52,488 nt of DNA from DATAFF01 sp036257595 (GCA_036257595.1 DATAFF010000031.1:1-52488); one strand, 5' to 3'; counted from the stretch's first letter, positions 1 to 8,453 are shown. Notes: generated by a model not told the origin, from the letters alone. A program made the numbers and translations.

Positions 1-2
1 GT

Positions 3-197
3 CGCGACAAAAGCGCGTTGATCTGCGAGCGCATCGACGTGACGCCGCTCGACCCCGGCCAGTTTGAGGCGCGCCTCCTCGGATTTGTCAAATATGTTGC
101 CTTCTGGCTGTCGGGCGAGGCCGACGAGCTGCTACCCTCCACGGACCACACCCCGGCACCGGCGACCGATCCGAGCCTCATGGTCATCCGCAGCTGA
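3..197 (+). CDS. C-terminal part of a putative type III secretion chaperone (CesT-like), truncated by window edge
   Basis: The frame is open from the window start to a TGA at 195-197 and gives 64 residues. The readable part has a strand-like segment (LICERIDV) followed by an acidic amphipathic helix with Phe, Leu and Trp at regular spacing (FEARLLGFVKYVAFW), then a Pro-rich acidic tail. A beta strand followed by a long final helix is the usual end of CesT/Tir-type type III secretion chaperones, which are small acidic proteins encoded just before their effector. The next gene starts 10 nt downstream and encodes a large protein of effector-like composition, which fits a chaperone-effector pair. 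Only the C-terminus is visible, so the family call is inference; any small alpha/beta acidic protein would also fit. Confidence 0.4.
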   Translation, partial: RDKSALICERIDVTPLDPGQFEARLLGFVKYVAFWLSGEADELLPSTDHTPAPATDPSLMVIRS

Positions 198-207
198 GGA
201 TAGAGCA

Positions 208-2208
208 ATGGCCGTCCTCCGCGTCACTCAGCAGCGCATTGTCGATGCATTTCACTCCCTTGAACAGCGCTTCGAACAATTCAGGCGGGGCGCGGCAGAC
301 CGGGTGCCGGACTTCACGGAATTCCGGCGCAAGGTTGCAGATTTTTTTGCGCGAACCTTCGTCAGCAAGAAACAGGACCCGATCGTCGATGTACGGCCGC
401 AGCATACAATCACGCCAGAAAAGTCTCCCCAAATACCGGATCCAGATCTCGGCGATCTGGACAAACCCTTCATTCAAAAATGGAGACCGGTTTCCGGGAC
501 GACAGTTACAACAGGCACTGTTCCCACACTGACCATTGGTCATCCCGCACCGATTTCAAAGAAACCTACGGAGGCCGAGCCTGTCGCCGCCGAGGCTGCG
601 GAAAAGGCCGAGGGGACCGAAAGGGATCTCGTGAGCACCATCACCGAGCTCGCATCCGACATCGGAGACGCCGCCGGATCGGTGGCGGCCAGGATCGCCA
701 AGGGCACCGATACCCTGCTCGAAGCGACGTCCGAAGCCATTCAAGAAGCAGCGCATGGGATCGTAGAAACCGCGGGGGACGCGATTGATCGCGCGGCCAA
801 CTGGCTCACCGGCTCGCCACCACTGGGGGAAACGGCGCCTCCTGAGCCACGTCAGCTGGCAAATGATGGCCAGGACGGAATACAGTCCGAGCTGCCCGCC
901 CAGCCCGAAAAGTCTGTGGCGCCGAAGAGCCAAGTGCCGGATGAACATCCCGAGTCAATGATCGCGTGGATCCGCGAGCGCATCCACGGCAAGGCACAGG
1001 CGGCAATTGTCGATGAGCCAAAGCGCCGACAGGACGCACGGCCTGCCGAGGAACGTCCCTTTACAGAGGCTGAGCTTGCGCAAGCGGCGCTCCTTGTCCG
1101 CCACGCAGCTTTGAGGGCCGAGGCTGATGAATACAAAGAACAAGAAACCATGTTCGGCGACCAGCTTACGGTTACGCCAGGCGCCGAAGTTGAGATCGAG
1201 CCCGACCCCCTCGAAGCGGAGGAGTTCAGTCATTGGGGCGCTCCTGATGAAGCCGTGAGCGAAACCGAGCGAACCGCAGTTGAGCCACCCCCGGCCAGGC
1301 ACAAGGATGAAAAGCGCCAGCGCGAAATCGAGACCCGCCGGCGCGAACTCGAGACTCTGGGGAGGAAGGTCAAACAGCAGTGGAGCGATATTCGGAGCGC
1401 CGAGCAGGGGCGGGATGCGTGGGAGGAAAAATTCTCGGAAGAATTCGACGGCAGCCCCAAGCCGGCGGCTCCTCGTCGTCGTCAGCCGAGCATTGTTCAA
1501 GCTGCTTCCGAGAAGCCGATGATGGCCGAAGGCAGACCACCATCAGGCGAATGGCCCAAGCGGCATCCTCGGCATTCACCGATAAAGATCGAGCCCAAGC
1601 TGCGCGGAATCCTGAGGGAACCGAAATCGGCCGCTCGACCCGACGCTCCGATCAAAACGGTCAGGTTCAACGAGGAGATCAGTGTCGAGAAGACCTACGA
1701 CGACCGCAGCCGCAGCCTGAAGCGCAGGGCCAGTCGACGAGTCGGGGTCGACAGGTCGGAGCGCGATAGAGAGACGGCCAAGCTTAGGCGGCTGCATCGA
1801 GAAGCAAAGAAAGTTCCAGACGAGCGTCACATCGACACTGACAAATTTCTCGATTTGATGACGATTGCTCAGGACAAGGGCCCTGCCCACGCCCATGGTC
1901 TTGCCATTCAGCTCTATCGCCGGTACCGGTCCCAATCAGCTTCCGGCGACTGGACGAAAGACGCCGAGCGCAGTCTCCACGCGCAACTTCAGGGCCGCTC
2001 GAAGACGGAAGCCCTCAACGCGCTGGAACCAGTCATCGCGCATTTCGATCGGTACAAAGTTCTTGAAGACCACACGAAGGTTCTCGCAGACGAAACTGAG
2101 AGAGAAGATTTTTCGGCGTTGATCCAACTGGGCGCGATCCTGCATCGAATCCGCCGCGACCTCACGGTTGGTGCTCTCACCCCACCGGATAGCCGGACCA
2201 GCCTTTGA
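208..2208 (+). CDS. Candidate type III secreted effector, low-complexity, with PP1-docking-like motifs
   Basis: A protein of 666 residues from the ATG at 208, 10 nt after the preceding chaperone-like gene. The longer frame from 64 overlaps that gene and is not preferred. The N-terminal 60 residues are mixed helical; residues about 140-200 form an Ala/Glu/Asp-rich amphipathic helix region resembling LEA-type repeats. The middle is acidic and Pro-rich with a charged coiled-coil-like stretch (EKRQREIETRRRELETL). The last 150 residues are basic and helical. There is no signal peptide or membrane segment. GILR (467-470) followed 12 residues later by KTVRF (483-487) matches the SILK and RVxF docking motifs of eukaryotic protein phosphatase 1 partners. 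I recognise no catalytic domain. GC is visibly lower than in neighbouring metabolic genes. Its 3' end overlaps the convergent Lrp gene by 32 bp. Confidence 0.6.
   Translation: MAVLRVTQQRIVDAFHSLEQRFEQFRRGAADRVPDFTEFRRKVADFFARTFVSKKQDPIVDVRPQHTITPEKSPQIPDPDLGDLDKPFIQKWRPVSGTTVTTGTVPTLTIGHPAPISKKPTEAEPVAAEAAEKAEGTERDLVSTITELASDIGDAAGSVAARIAKGTDTLLEATSEAIQEAAHGIVETAGDAIDRAANWLTGSPPLGETAPPEPRQLANDGQDGIQSELPAQPEKSVAPKSQVPDEHPESMIAWIRERIHGKAQAAIVDEPKRRQDARPAEERPFTEAELAQAALLVRHAALRAEADEYKEQETMFGDQLTVTPGAEVEIEPDPLEAEEFSHWGAPDEAVSETERTAVEPPPARHKDEKRQREIETRRRELETLGRKVKQQWSDIRSAEQGRDAWEEKFSEEFDGSPKPAAPRRRQPSIVQAASEKPMMAEGRPPSGEWPKRHPRHSPIKIEPKLRGILREPKSAARPDAPIKTVRFNEEISVEKTYDDRSRSLKRRASRRVGVDRSERDRETAKLRRLHREAKKVPDERHIDTDKFLDLMTIAQDKGPAHAHGLAIQLYRRYRSQSASGDWTKDAERSLHAQLQGRSKTEALNALEPVIAHFDRYKVLEDHTKVLADETEREDFSALIQLGAILHRIRRDLTVGALTPPDSRTSL
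1606..1668 (+). other. SILK + RVxF-like motif pair within the candidate effector
   Basis: GILR (1606-1617) fits the SILK consensus [GS]IL[RK]. KTVRF (1654-1668) fits the RVxF consensus [RK]-x-[VI]-x-[FW]. In known PP1 regulators the SILK motif lies N-terminal to RVxF, as here, and acidic residues often follow the Phe (here NEE). This is a motif match in a disordered, basic region; function is inference. Confidence 0.45.
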
Positions 2209-2647
2209 CGGTCCTGAGCGCGAGCGACGAGATGATGCGGGACACGCCGGGCAGACGTGCGATCCGGGTGCGGTGGATACGCTCATAGTCCTGGGCGTCG
2301 CGCGCGGCGATGCGCAGGAGATAGTCCGCCTGCCCGCTCATGAGGTGGCATTCGAGGATCTCCGGCACCCGGAGCACCGCCTGCTCGAAGCGCGACAGCG
2401 CATCCTCCGTCTGATTGAGCAGCGACAGCTCGACGAAGAACTCGATCGAATAGCCGAGCGCCACCCGGTCCAGAGTCGCGCCATAGGAGGCGATGACGCC
2501 CCGCTCCTCGAGGAGCTTGATGCGGCGGTGGCAGGCGGAGGGCGACAGGCCGGCCGCCGCCGCCAGCTCGGCGATCGGCTGCCTGGCATCCCGCTGCAGG
2601 CCGGCCAGGATGCGACGGTCGATATCATCGAGATTTTCGGATTTCAT
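2177..2647 (-). CDS. Lrp/AsnC-family transcriptional regulator
   Basis: 156 residues from the ATG at 2647. An N-terminal AsnC-type winged helix-turn-helix (residues about 6-60: LDDIDRRILAGLQRD, IAELAAAAGLSPSACHRRIKLLEERGVI) is followed by a RAM/AsnC ligand-binding domain (about 70-150) containing the family's G-x-x-D-Y-like segment (SGQADYLLRI). Length is normal for the family. Start choice: MKSENLDDID is a typical Lrp N-terminus; the longer frame runs into the ald promoter. It is divergent from alanine dehydrogenase across 123 bp, the arrangement of AldR/BkdR-type regulators that sense amino acids, so it probably controls ald. Its 3' end overlaps the convergent effector-like gene. Confidence 0.92.
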   Translation of the reverse strand: MKSENLDDIDRRILAGLQRDARQPIAELAAAAGLSPSACHRRIKLLEERGVIASYGATLDRVALGYSIEFFVELSLLNQTEDALSRFEQAVLRVPEILECHLMSGQADYLLRIAARDAQDYERIHRTRIARLPGVSRIISSLALRTVKGWSGYPVG

Positions 2648-2770
2648 TGCGTGAAATCGGGCTTCCTTCGAACCATATTCTGACAGCCAGCCACAACCGG
2701 GCGATCTATGCAACCATCTTCCGCGTTGATTGACGTATGGTGCGGGCCGCCTTCCAAGGAGATGACTGTC

Positions 2771-3889
2771 ATGCTGATCGGCGTGCCAAAGGAGATCAAG
2801 AATCACGAATATCGCGTCGGGATGACGCCGCAGAGCGCCCGCGAGGCGGTGCGCCACGGCCATCGGGTGCTGATCGAGGCCAAGGCCGGCCTCGGCATCG
2901 GCGCCGCCGACGCGGAATATATCGCGGCGGGTGCCGAGATCGTCGACACCTCACAGGAGATTTTCAAACGGGCCGACATGATCGTGAAGGTCAAGGAGCC
3001 CCAGGCCAACGAGCGCAAGATGCTGCGCCCCGGCCAGATCCTCTACACCTATCTCCATCTCGCCCCCGATCCCGAGCAGACCAAGGATCTCGTCGCATCG
3101 GGTGCGGTGTGCATCGCCTATGAGACGGTCACCGGCCCGCGCGGCGGGCTGCCGCTGCTGGCGCCGATGTCGCAAGTGGCCGGCCGGATGTCGATCCAGG
3201 CCGGCGCCCACTGCCTGGAGAAGTCGCAAGGGGGTCGCGGCGTGCTCCTCGGCGGCGTGCCCGGCGTTGCCCCGGCGAGCGTGGTCATCATCGGCGGCGG
3301 CGTGGTCGGCACCAATGCCGCCTCGATGGCACTCGGCATGGGCGCCGACGTCGTCATCATCGAAAAGAGTGTCGAGCGGATGGAGGAGCTGGTCGGCCGC
3401 TTCGGCACCTCGCTCAAGACCATCTACTCGACTGCCGGCGCCATCGAGGAATATTGCACCGGGGCCGATCTGGTGATCGGCGGCATCCTCATCCCCGGCC
3501 ATGCCGCGCCCAAGCTCATCACCCGCGACATCGTCGGCGCGATGCGGGCGGGCTCGGTGATCGTCGATGTCGCCATCGACCAGGGCGGTTGCGCCGAGAC
3601 GTCACGCCCGACGACCTTTGCCGAACCGACCTATTCGGTCGACGGCGTGATCCATTATTGCGTCGCCAACATGCCGGGCGGCGTGGCACGCACCTCGACC
3701 TATGCCCTCAACAATGTCACCCTGCCATTCGGTCTGGCGATTGCCGACAAGGGCTACAAGCAGGCGCTGCTGGAGAACCCGCATCTGCTCAACGGCCTCA
3801 ACATCATCGACGGCAAGGTCACCTACAAGGCGGTGGCGGAGGATCTGGGATACCGATTCTACGAGCCGACCACGCTGCTCGCCGCCTAA
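2771..3889 (+). CDS. ald: Alanine dehydrogenase
   Basis: 372 residues. It interconverts L-alanine and pyruvate plus ammonia with NAD, in the cytoplasm. Seen: the N-terminal MLIGVPKEIK and RVGMTP signature, a lysine in VKVKEPQ and a histidine in YLHLAPD that match the pyruvate-binding residues of the family, a Rossmann segment VVIIGGGVVGTNAA, and the C-terminal NMPGGVARTST motif. Start: AAGGAG at 2756-2761 lies 9 nt before the ATG at 2771; the upstream in-frame ATG at 2762 abuts this site and is less likely. Length equals the family norm. The divergent Lrp-type gene is the likely regulator. Its last codons overlap the end of convergent cydB by 4 bp. Confidence 0.95.
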   Translation: MLIGVPKEIKNHEYRVGMTPQSAREAVRHGHRVLIEAKAGLGIGAADAEYIAAGAEIVDTSQEIFKRADMIVKVKEPQANERKMLRPGQILYTYLHLAPDPEQTKDLVASGAVCIAYETVTGPRGGLPLLAPMSQVAGRMSIQAGAHCLEKSQGGRGVLLGGVPGVAPASVVIIGGGVVGTNAASMALGMGADVVIIEKSVERMEELVGRFGTSLKTIYSTAGAIEEYCTGADLVIGGILIPGHAAPKLITRDIVGAMRAGSVIVDVAIDQGGCAETSRPTTFAEPTYSVDGVIHYCVANMPGGVARTSTYALNNVTLPFGLAIADKGYKQALLENPHLLNGLNIIDGKVTYKAVAEDLGYRFYEPTTLLAA

Positions 3890-4893
3890 TGGTAGCCCGC
3901 GTCATGGTGAACCTTGCCGCGGAACACCCAATAGGCCCAGATGGTGTAGCCGAGGATGATGGGCAGCAGGAAAATCGCTCCCGCCAGCAGGAAGGCCAGG
4001 CTCGTATCGGGCGCCGCCGCATCATGGATGGTGATCGCCCGCGGCACGATCCACGGCCAGAAACTGACGCCCAATCCGGCATAGCTTAGGACGAAAAGCG
4101 ACAGCGCCGCCAGAAATGGCTGGCGCTCCGCGCCGGTGACCAGACCACGAAACAGCGCAATCGCCGCAATGAGAACCAAGAGCGGCACCGGTGCCAGATA
4201 GGCAATGTTCGGCCAGCTGAACCATCGCTCCTTGTAGGAGGGGTCGAGGAACGGCGTCCACAGGCTGACCACCCCGATCAGCGCCAGCGTGCCGAGGCCG
4301 AACGGCCAGGCGAGGCGGTAGGCGCGGTCCTGCAGCGTTCCTTCCGTCTTCATGATCAGCCAGGTGCTGCCGAGCAGCCCATAGCCGATGACCAGCGCAA
4401 TGCCGGTCATGATGCTGAAGGGCGAGAGCCAGTCATACCAGCCGCCGGCATAGGCGCGGTTGGCGACCCGGATCCCCTGGACGAGCGCGCCCAATGCCAC
4501 CCCTTGCGCCAGCGTGGCAACGAGCGAGCCGCCGAAAAAGGCAGCGTCCCACCACGCTTTCGCCCGCTTGGTCCGCCAGCGGAACTCGAAGGCGACGCCA
4601 CGGAACACGAGCCCGAGCAGCATCGCCAGGATCGGGGCGTAGAGCGCCGGCAGGACAACCGCGTAGGCGAGCGGGAAAGCGGCAAGGAGCCCGCCGCCGC
4701 CGAGCACCAGCCAGGTCTCGTTGCCGTCCCACACCGGCGCCACGGAGTTGACCGCAGTATCGCGATCGCGCTCGCTTTCGAGCAGCGGAAAGATGATGCC
4801 GAGGCCGAGGTCGAAACCGTCGAGCACGACATAGGCGAGTACCGCGAAAGCGATCAGCCCCGCCCAGATGATCGGCAGATCGATCGCAGGCAT
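3886..4893 (-). CDS. cydB: Cytochrome bd-type quinol oxidase subunit II
   Basis: 335 residues with about nine hydrophobic segments. CydB pairs with CydA in the terminal oxidase that reduces O2 with quinol in the inner membrane. Seen: the N-terminal AYVVLDGFDLGLG motif, the WDGNETWLVLGGGGLLAAFP motif, and the late WPWIVP segment, all CydB hallmarks. The ATG at 4893 overlaps the cydA stop by one base (TGATG), so the two are translationally coupled. No small cydX/cydZ-like ORF follows, because the gene runs tail to tail into ald with a 4 bp overlap. Confidence 0.95.
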   Translation of the reverse strand: MPAIDLPIIWAGLIAFAVLAYVVLDGFDLGLGIIFPLLESERDRDTAVNSVAPVWDGNETWLVLGGGGLLAAFPLAYAVVLPALYAPILAMLLGLVFRGVAFEFRWRTKRAKAWWDAAFFGGSLVATLAQGVALGALVQGIRVANRAYAGGWYDWLSPFSIMTGIALVIGYGLLGSTWLIMKTEGTLQDRAYRLAWPFGLGTLALIGVVSLWTPFLDPSYKERWFSWPNIAYLAPVPLLVLIAAIALFRGLVTGAERQPFLAALSLFVLSYAGLGVSFWPWIVPRAITIHDAAAPDTSLAFLLAGAIFLLPIILGYTIWAYWVFRGKVHHDAGYH

Positions 4894-6293
4894 CACGGAC
4901 CTCGCTGCTCGGCAACGGCCGGAGCCGGCGTGATGCCGGCCGACCGGATCGGTGGGATCTCGGGCTGATCCGGCTCGGCGCCCGGCCAGCGTCGCATCAG
5001 TCGGAAGATGTAGAAGATGCCGGCGCCGAACACCGTCAGATAGATCACGACGAAGGCGACCAACGAGGCGGCGACCGCCGGACTCGCAATCGGCGACACC
5101 GACTCCGATGTGCGCAGCAGGCCGTAAATGGTGAAGGGCTGTCGCCCGACCTCGGTGGTGAACCAGCCGGCGATCAGCGCGACGAAACCCATCGGCCCCA
5201 TCGCCACCATCGTCCGCATCAGCCAGCGCGCGTCGTAAAGCCGGCCGCGGGCTCGCTGCACCAGGCTCCAAAAGCCCATGGCGATCATCAGCAGGCCCAA
5301 GCCCACCATCAGCCGGAAGCTCCAGAACAGGATGTCGACATTGGGCCAGTTCTCGCGCGGAAAATCCTTGAGACCTTTGACGGCGCCGTCGGGGTCATGA
5401 GTCAGGATCAGGCTCCCGAGCTTGGGGATGGCGATGGGCGCGTGAATCGTCGCCGCTTCCATGTCCGGGATGCCGAAGAGATAAAGCGCCACGCCGCGCC
5501 CACCCTCGAAATGACCCTCCATGGCGGCGATCTTGGCTGGCTGGTATTCGAGCGTGTTTAGCCCGTGCAGGTCGCCGACGATCAGCTGCAGCGGCGCGAC
5601 GAGCGCCGCCATCCACAGCGCCATCGAGAACATCACTTGGGCCGGCCGATTGCCGCGGTCGCGCAGCAGGTGATAGGCGCCCGCCGCGCCGACGACCAGC
5701 GCGGTCGAGAGATAGCAGGCGATGACCATGTGGACCAGGCGATAGGGAAATGACGGGTTGAAGATCACCTTCCACCAGTCCAGCGGAATGAACTGGCCCT
5801 TCTCGTTGAACCCGTATCCGGCCGGCGTCTGCATCCAGCTGTTCACGCTCAAGATCCAGAAGGCGGAGAACAGCGTGCCAAGCGCCACCATCAGGGTGGC
5901 GAAGAAATGAAGCCGCGGCCCGACCTTGCTCGCGCCGAACAGCATGACGCCGAGGAATCCCGCCTCGAGAAAGAACGCGACCAGCACCTCGTAGCCCATC
6001 AGCGGGCCGATGACCGGTCCGGCCTTGTCGGAGAACACGCTCCAATTGGTGCCGAACTGATAGCTCATCACCAGCCCGGACACGACGCCCATGGCAAAGG
6101 TCACCGCGAAGATGCGCAGCCAATAGCGATAGACGTCCATATAGACCTGACGCCCCGTCGCCAGCGAAAGCCCTTGGAGCACCGCGAGATAAGACGCAAG
6201 CCCGATGGTGAACGCCGGAAAGAGGATGTGAAAGGACACAGTGAAGGCGAACTGGATCCGCGCGAGTAAGATCGCATCGCCAAGCTCCGGCAT
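4893..6293 (-). CDS. cydA: Cytochrome bd-type quinol oxidase subunit I (short Q-loop / CIO-like)
   Basis: 466 residues; the haem-bearing subunit of a bd-family oxidase. Seen: an N-terminal histidine in ARIQFAFTVSFHILFPAF, corresponding to the conserved His19 region of E. coli CydA, the central GWFTTEVGRQPF motif, and about nine membrane helices. The protein is about 55 residues shorter than E. coli CydA, as in the short Q-loop subgroup that includes cyanide-insensitive oxidases. The GRQPW motif reads GRQPF. Start: an AGGAGG-type site lies 5-6 nt before the ATG. It is the first gene of cydAB and divergent from the Xsc-like gene. Confidence 0.94.
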   Translation of the reverse strand: MPELGDAILLARIQFAFTVSFHILFPAFTIGLASYLAVLQGLSLATGRQVYMDVYRYWLRIFAVTFAMGVVSGLVMSYQFGTNWSVFSDKAGPVIGPLMGYEVLVAFFLEAGFLGVMLFGASKVGPRLHFFATLMVALGTLFSAFWILSVNSWMQTPAGYGFNEKGQFIPLDWWKVIFNPSFPYRLVHMVIACYLSTALVVGAAGAYHLLRDRGNRPAQVMFSMALWMAALVAPLQLIVGDLHGLNTLEYQPAKIAAMEGHFEGGRGVALYLFGIPDMEAATIHAPIAIPKLGSLILTHDPDGAVKGLKDFPRENWPNVDILFWSFRLMVGLGLLMIAMGFWSLVQRARGRLYDARWLMRTMVAMGPMGFVALIAGWFTTEVGRQPFTIYGLLRTSESVSPIASPAVAASLVAFVVIYLTVFGAGIFYIFRLMRRWPGAEPDQPEIPPIRSAGITPAPAVAEQRGP

Positions 6294-6362
6294 GTCGCCT
6301 CCTGCGATGGTTCGGTCAACGGTCGAATCGCCGGCTCGGCGACCTGGCCTAGCATTTCAGGT

Positions 6363-6401
6363 TAACTGGCACTAACTGCTGCGTAAAGCTGAGGATAACT
6401 G
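6363..6401. repeat. Three TAACTG direct repeats between divergent cydA and xsc-like genes
   Basis: TAACTG occurs at 6363-6368, 6373-6378 and 6396-6401 in the 141 bp divergent intergenic region. The first two are 10 bp apart (one helical turn) and the third is 23 bp further. This could be a regulator-binding array for either gene. No FNR-type TTGAT-N4-ATCAA box was seen. Confidence 0.4.
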
Positions 6402-6434
6402 CCGCCAATCATCGATGCAGGCGAGGCACGAACA

Positions 6435-8186
6435 ATGGCCAGAATGACAGCGTCCGAGGCATTCGTCGAAACTCTGGTGGCGCAAGGCGTCAAGGACGTG
6501 TTCGGCATTGTCGGCTCGGCCTATATGGACGCCCTCGATCTTTTCCCAGCCGCCGGCATCCGCTTCATTCCGACCGTGCATGAGCAAGGTGCCGGCCATA
6601 TGGCGGACGGCTATTCCCGCGCCTCGGGCCGCCATGGCGTATGCATCGCTCAGAACGGCCCCGGCATCACCAATTTCGTCACCGCGGTGGCGGCCGCCTA
6701 TTGGGCTCATTCGCCGGTCGTGGTCATCACGCCCGAGACCGGCTCGAACACCATCGGCCTGGGCGGCTTCCAGGAGACCGACCAGCTGCCGATCTTCTCC
6801 CGCATCACCAGGTTCCAGGCGCATGTCGGCAAGCATCCGCGGGTCGCCGAGCTCCTAGCCCGATGCTTCGACATGGCGATGAGCGAGCGCGGACCGGCGC
6901 AGTTCAACATTCCGCGCGACAATTTCTATGGCGAGGCCGATTACGAGATCGCGAGACCGCGCCGGGTGGCGCTCGGGCCGGGGGCGGAGGAGAGTTTGGA
7001 GGAGGCCGCGGACCTGCTTGGCAAGGCGCGCTTCCCGGTCATCGTTTCGGGGGGCGGCGTCATTTTCTCCGACGGCGTGGATGAATGCGTGCGGCTGGCC
7101 GAGCAGCTCGATGCTCCGGTCGTCAACAGCTATCTCCACAATGACAGCTTCCCCGCCGCGCACCGGTTGTGGGCAGGGCCGCTCGGCTATCAGGGCTCCA
7201 AGGCTGCCATGAAGCTGATCGCCGAGGCCGATGTGGTGCTGGCGCTCGGCACGCGGCTTGGTCCGTTCGGCACCCTGCCGCAGCATGGGCTCGACTACTG
7301 GCCGCGTCAGGCGAAGATCATCCAGGTCGACAGCGATCACCGCATGCTCGGCCTCGTCCGCCAGATCGCAGTCGGGATCGTCGGCGATGCGCGGGAAGCC
7401 GCCAAGGCGCTGCAATACAAGCTGGCCAATCGCAAGCTTGCCGGAGCTCAAAACCGCAATCAGCGGCTGGAGCGCATCGAGACGGAGAAGGCGGCCTGGG
7501 AAGAAGAGCTCGGCCGCTGGACCCACGAGACCGACCCTTGGTCGCTCCAGATGGCGGCCGAGTCGCGCTACATGCATCCGCGCGAGATGCTGCGGGCGCT
7601 CGAACGGGCGCTGCCGAACGACGTCATGGTGTCCACCGATATCGGCAATATCTGCTCGGTGGCCAATTCCTATCTCCGCTTCAACCGGCCAAGCTCGATG
7701 TTCGCTGCCATGAGCTTCGGCAATTGCGGCTATGCCCTGCCGAGCCTGATCGGCGCCAAGGTGGCGGCGCCCGAGCGGCCGGCGGTCGCCTATGTCGGCG
7801 ACGGAGCGTGGGGCATGAGCTTCGGCGAGATCCTCACCTGCGTCCGCGAGAACATCCCGGTCACCGCCGTGGTGTTCCACAACAAGCAGTGGGGGGCAGA
7901 GAAAAAGAACCAGGTCGATTTTTACAATCAGAGATTCCTGGGAGTGAACCTGGCCAATCCGAGCTTCGCCGCCATCGCCAAGGCAATGGGTGCCGAGGGA
8001 ATTGTGGTCGAAACCGTCGATGAGGTGGGGGCCGCGCTCAGCAAAGCCTGCGACGCGCAGAAAAATGGCAAGACGACGGTGATCGAGGCGATGTGCACTA
8101 TGGAGCTTGGCGACCCCTTCCGACGCGATGCCCTTAGGAAACCCCTGAGGGTCCTCGACAAATATCGCCACACCAATGTCGAGTGA
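6435..8186 (+). CDS. xsc: Xsc-like thiamine diphosphate enzyme (probable sulfoacetaldehyde acetyltransferase)
   Basis: 583 residues with the three-domain fold of the acetolactate synthase superfamily. Residue Glu50 in VHEQGAGHMADGYSRA is the catalytic ThDP glutamate. The cofactor motif begins GDGAWGMSFGE and ends at HNKQWG. Features closer to Xsc than to IlvB are the GSAYMDALDLFP start, the NTIGLGGFQE loop, INIPRD, and a C-terminus containing DPFRRDALRKP. Xsc converts sulfoacetaldehyde plus phosphate to acetyl phosphate and sulfite in taurine or isethionate breakdown. No pta, tauAB or sulfite exporter gene lies next to it, so the substrate is less certain than the fold. A related acyl-phosphate-forming ThDP enzyme is the alternative. 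Confidence 0.7.
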   Translation: MARMTASEAFVETLVAQGVKDVFGIVGSAYMDALDLFPAAGIRFIPTVHEQGAGHMADGYSRASGRHGVCIAQNGPGITNFVTAVAAAYWAHSPVVVITPETGSNTIGLGGFQETDQLPIFSRITRFQAHVGKHPRVAELLARCFDMAMSERGPAQFNIPRDNFYGEADYEIARPRRVALGPGAEESLEEAADLLGKARFPVIVSGGGVIFSDGVDECVRLAEQLDAPVVNSYLHNDSFPAAHRLWAGPLGYQGSKAAMKLIAEADVVLALGTRLGPFGTLPQHGLDYWPRQAKIIQVDSDHRMLGLVRQIAVGIVGDAREAAKALQYKLANRKLAGAQNRNQRLERIETEKAAWEEELGRWTHETDPWSLQMAAESRYMHPREMLRALERALPNDVMVSTDIGNICSVANSYLRFNRPSSMFAAMSFGNCGYALPSLIGAKVAAPERPAVAYVGDGAWGMSFGEILTCVRENIPVTAVVFHNKQWGAEKKNQVDFYNQRFLGVNLANPSFAAIAKAMGAEGIVVETVDEVGAALSKACDAQKNGKTTVIEAMCTMELGDPFRRDALRKPLRVLDKYRHTNVE

Positions 8187-8219
8187 GTCGTGCGGGTGCC
8201 TGGCATGCCTGTGGAAAAT

Positions 8220-8246
8220 GTGACCACAGCCGCCATTCGGTCACAA
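8220..8246. promoter_or_regulatory. Inverted repeat upstream of the TAXI binding-protein gene
   Basis: TGTGACC (8220-8226) and GGTCACA (8240-8246) form a perfect 7 bp inverted repeat around a 13 bp spacer, in the 267 bp gap between the Xsc-like gene and the TAXI gene. It is a plausible operator; no regulator is encoded beside it. Nothing else definite was seen in this gap. Confidence 0.4.
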
Positions 8247-8453
8247 TCACGTCGATAAGTTCGCCACTTGAGGCTGCGGCAAGGCGTCCAAAAATAAACC
8301 GGAGGATGAAATCGCCATTGGTTTCCGGTATCATTGCCTGCAAATCAATCTGGAATCAGCCTTGAATTGTCCCCTTTCCGCCTTATTTCGGCGCGGCTTG
8401 GCGAGCGAGCATTTGGGTTCCAGCGGCGGCCATTTCGAGGGGAGCAGTTGCCT

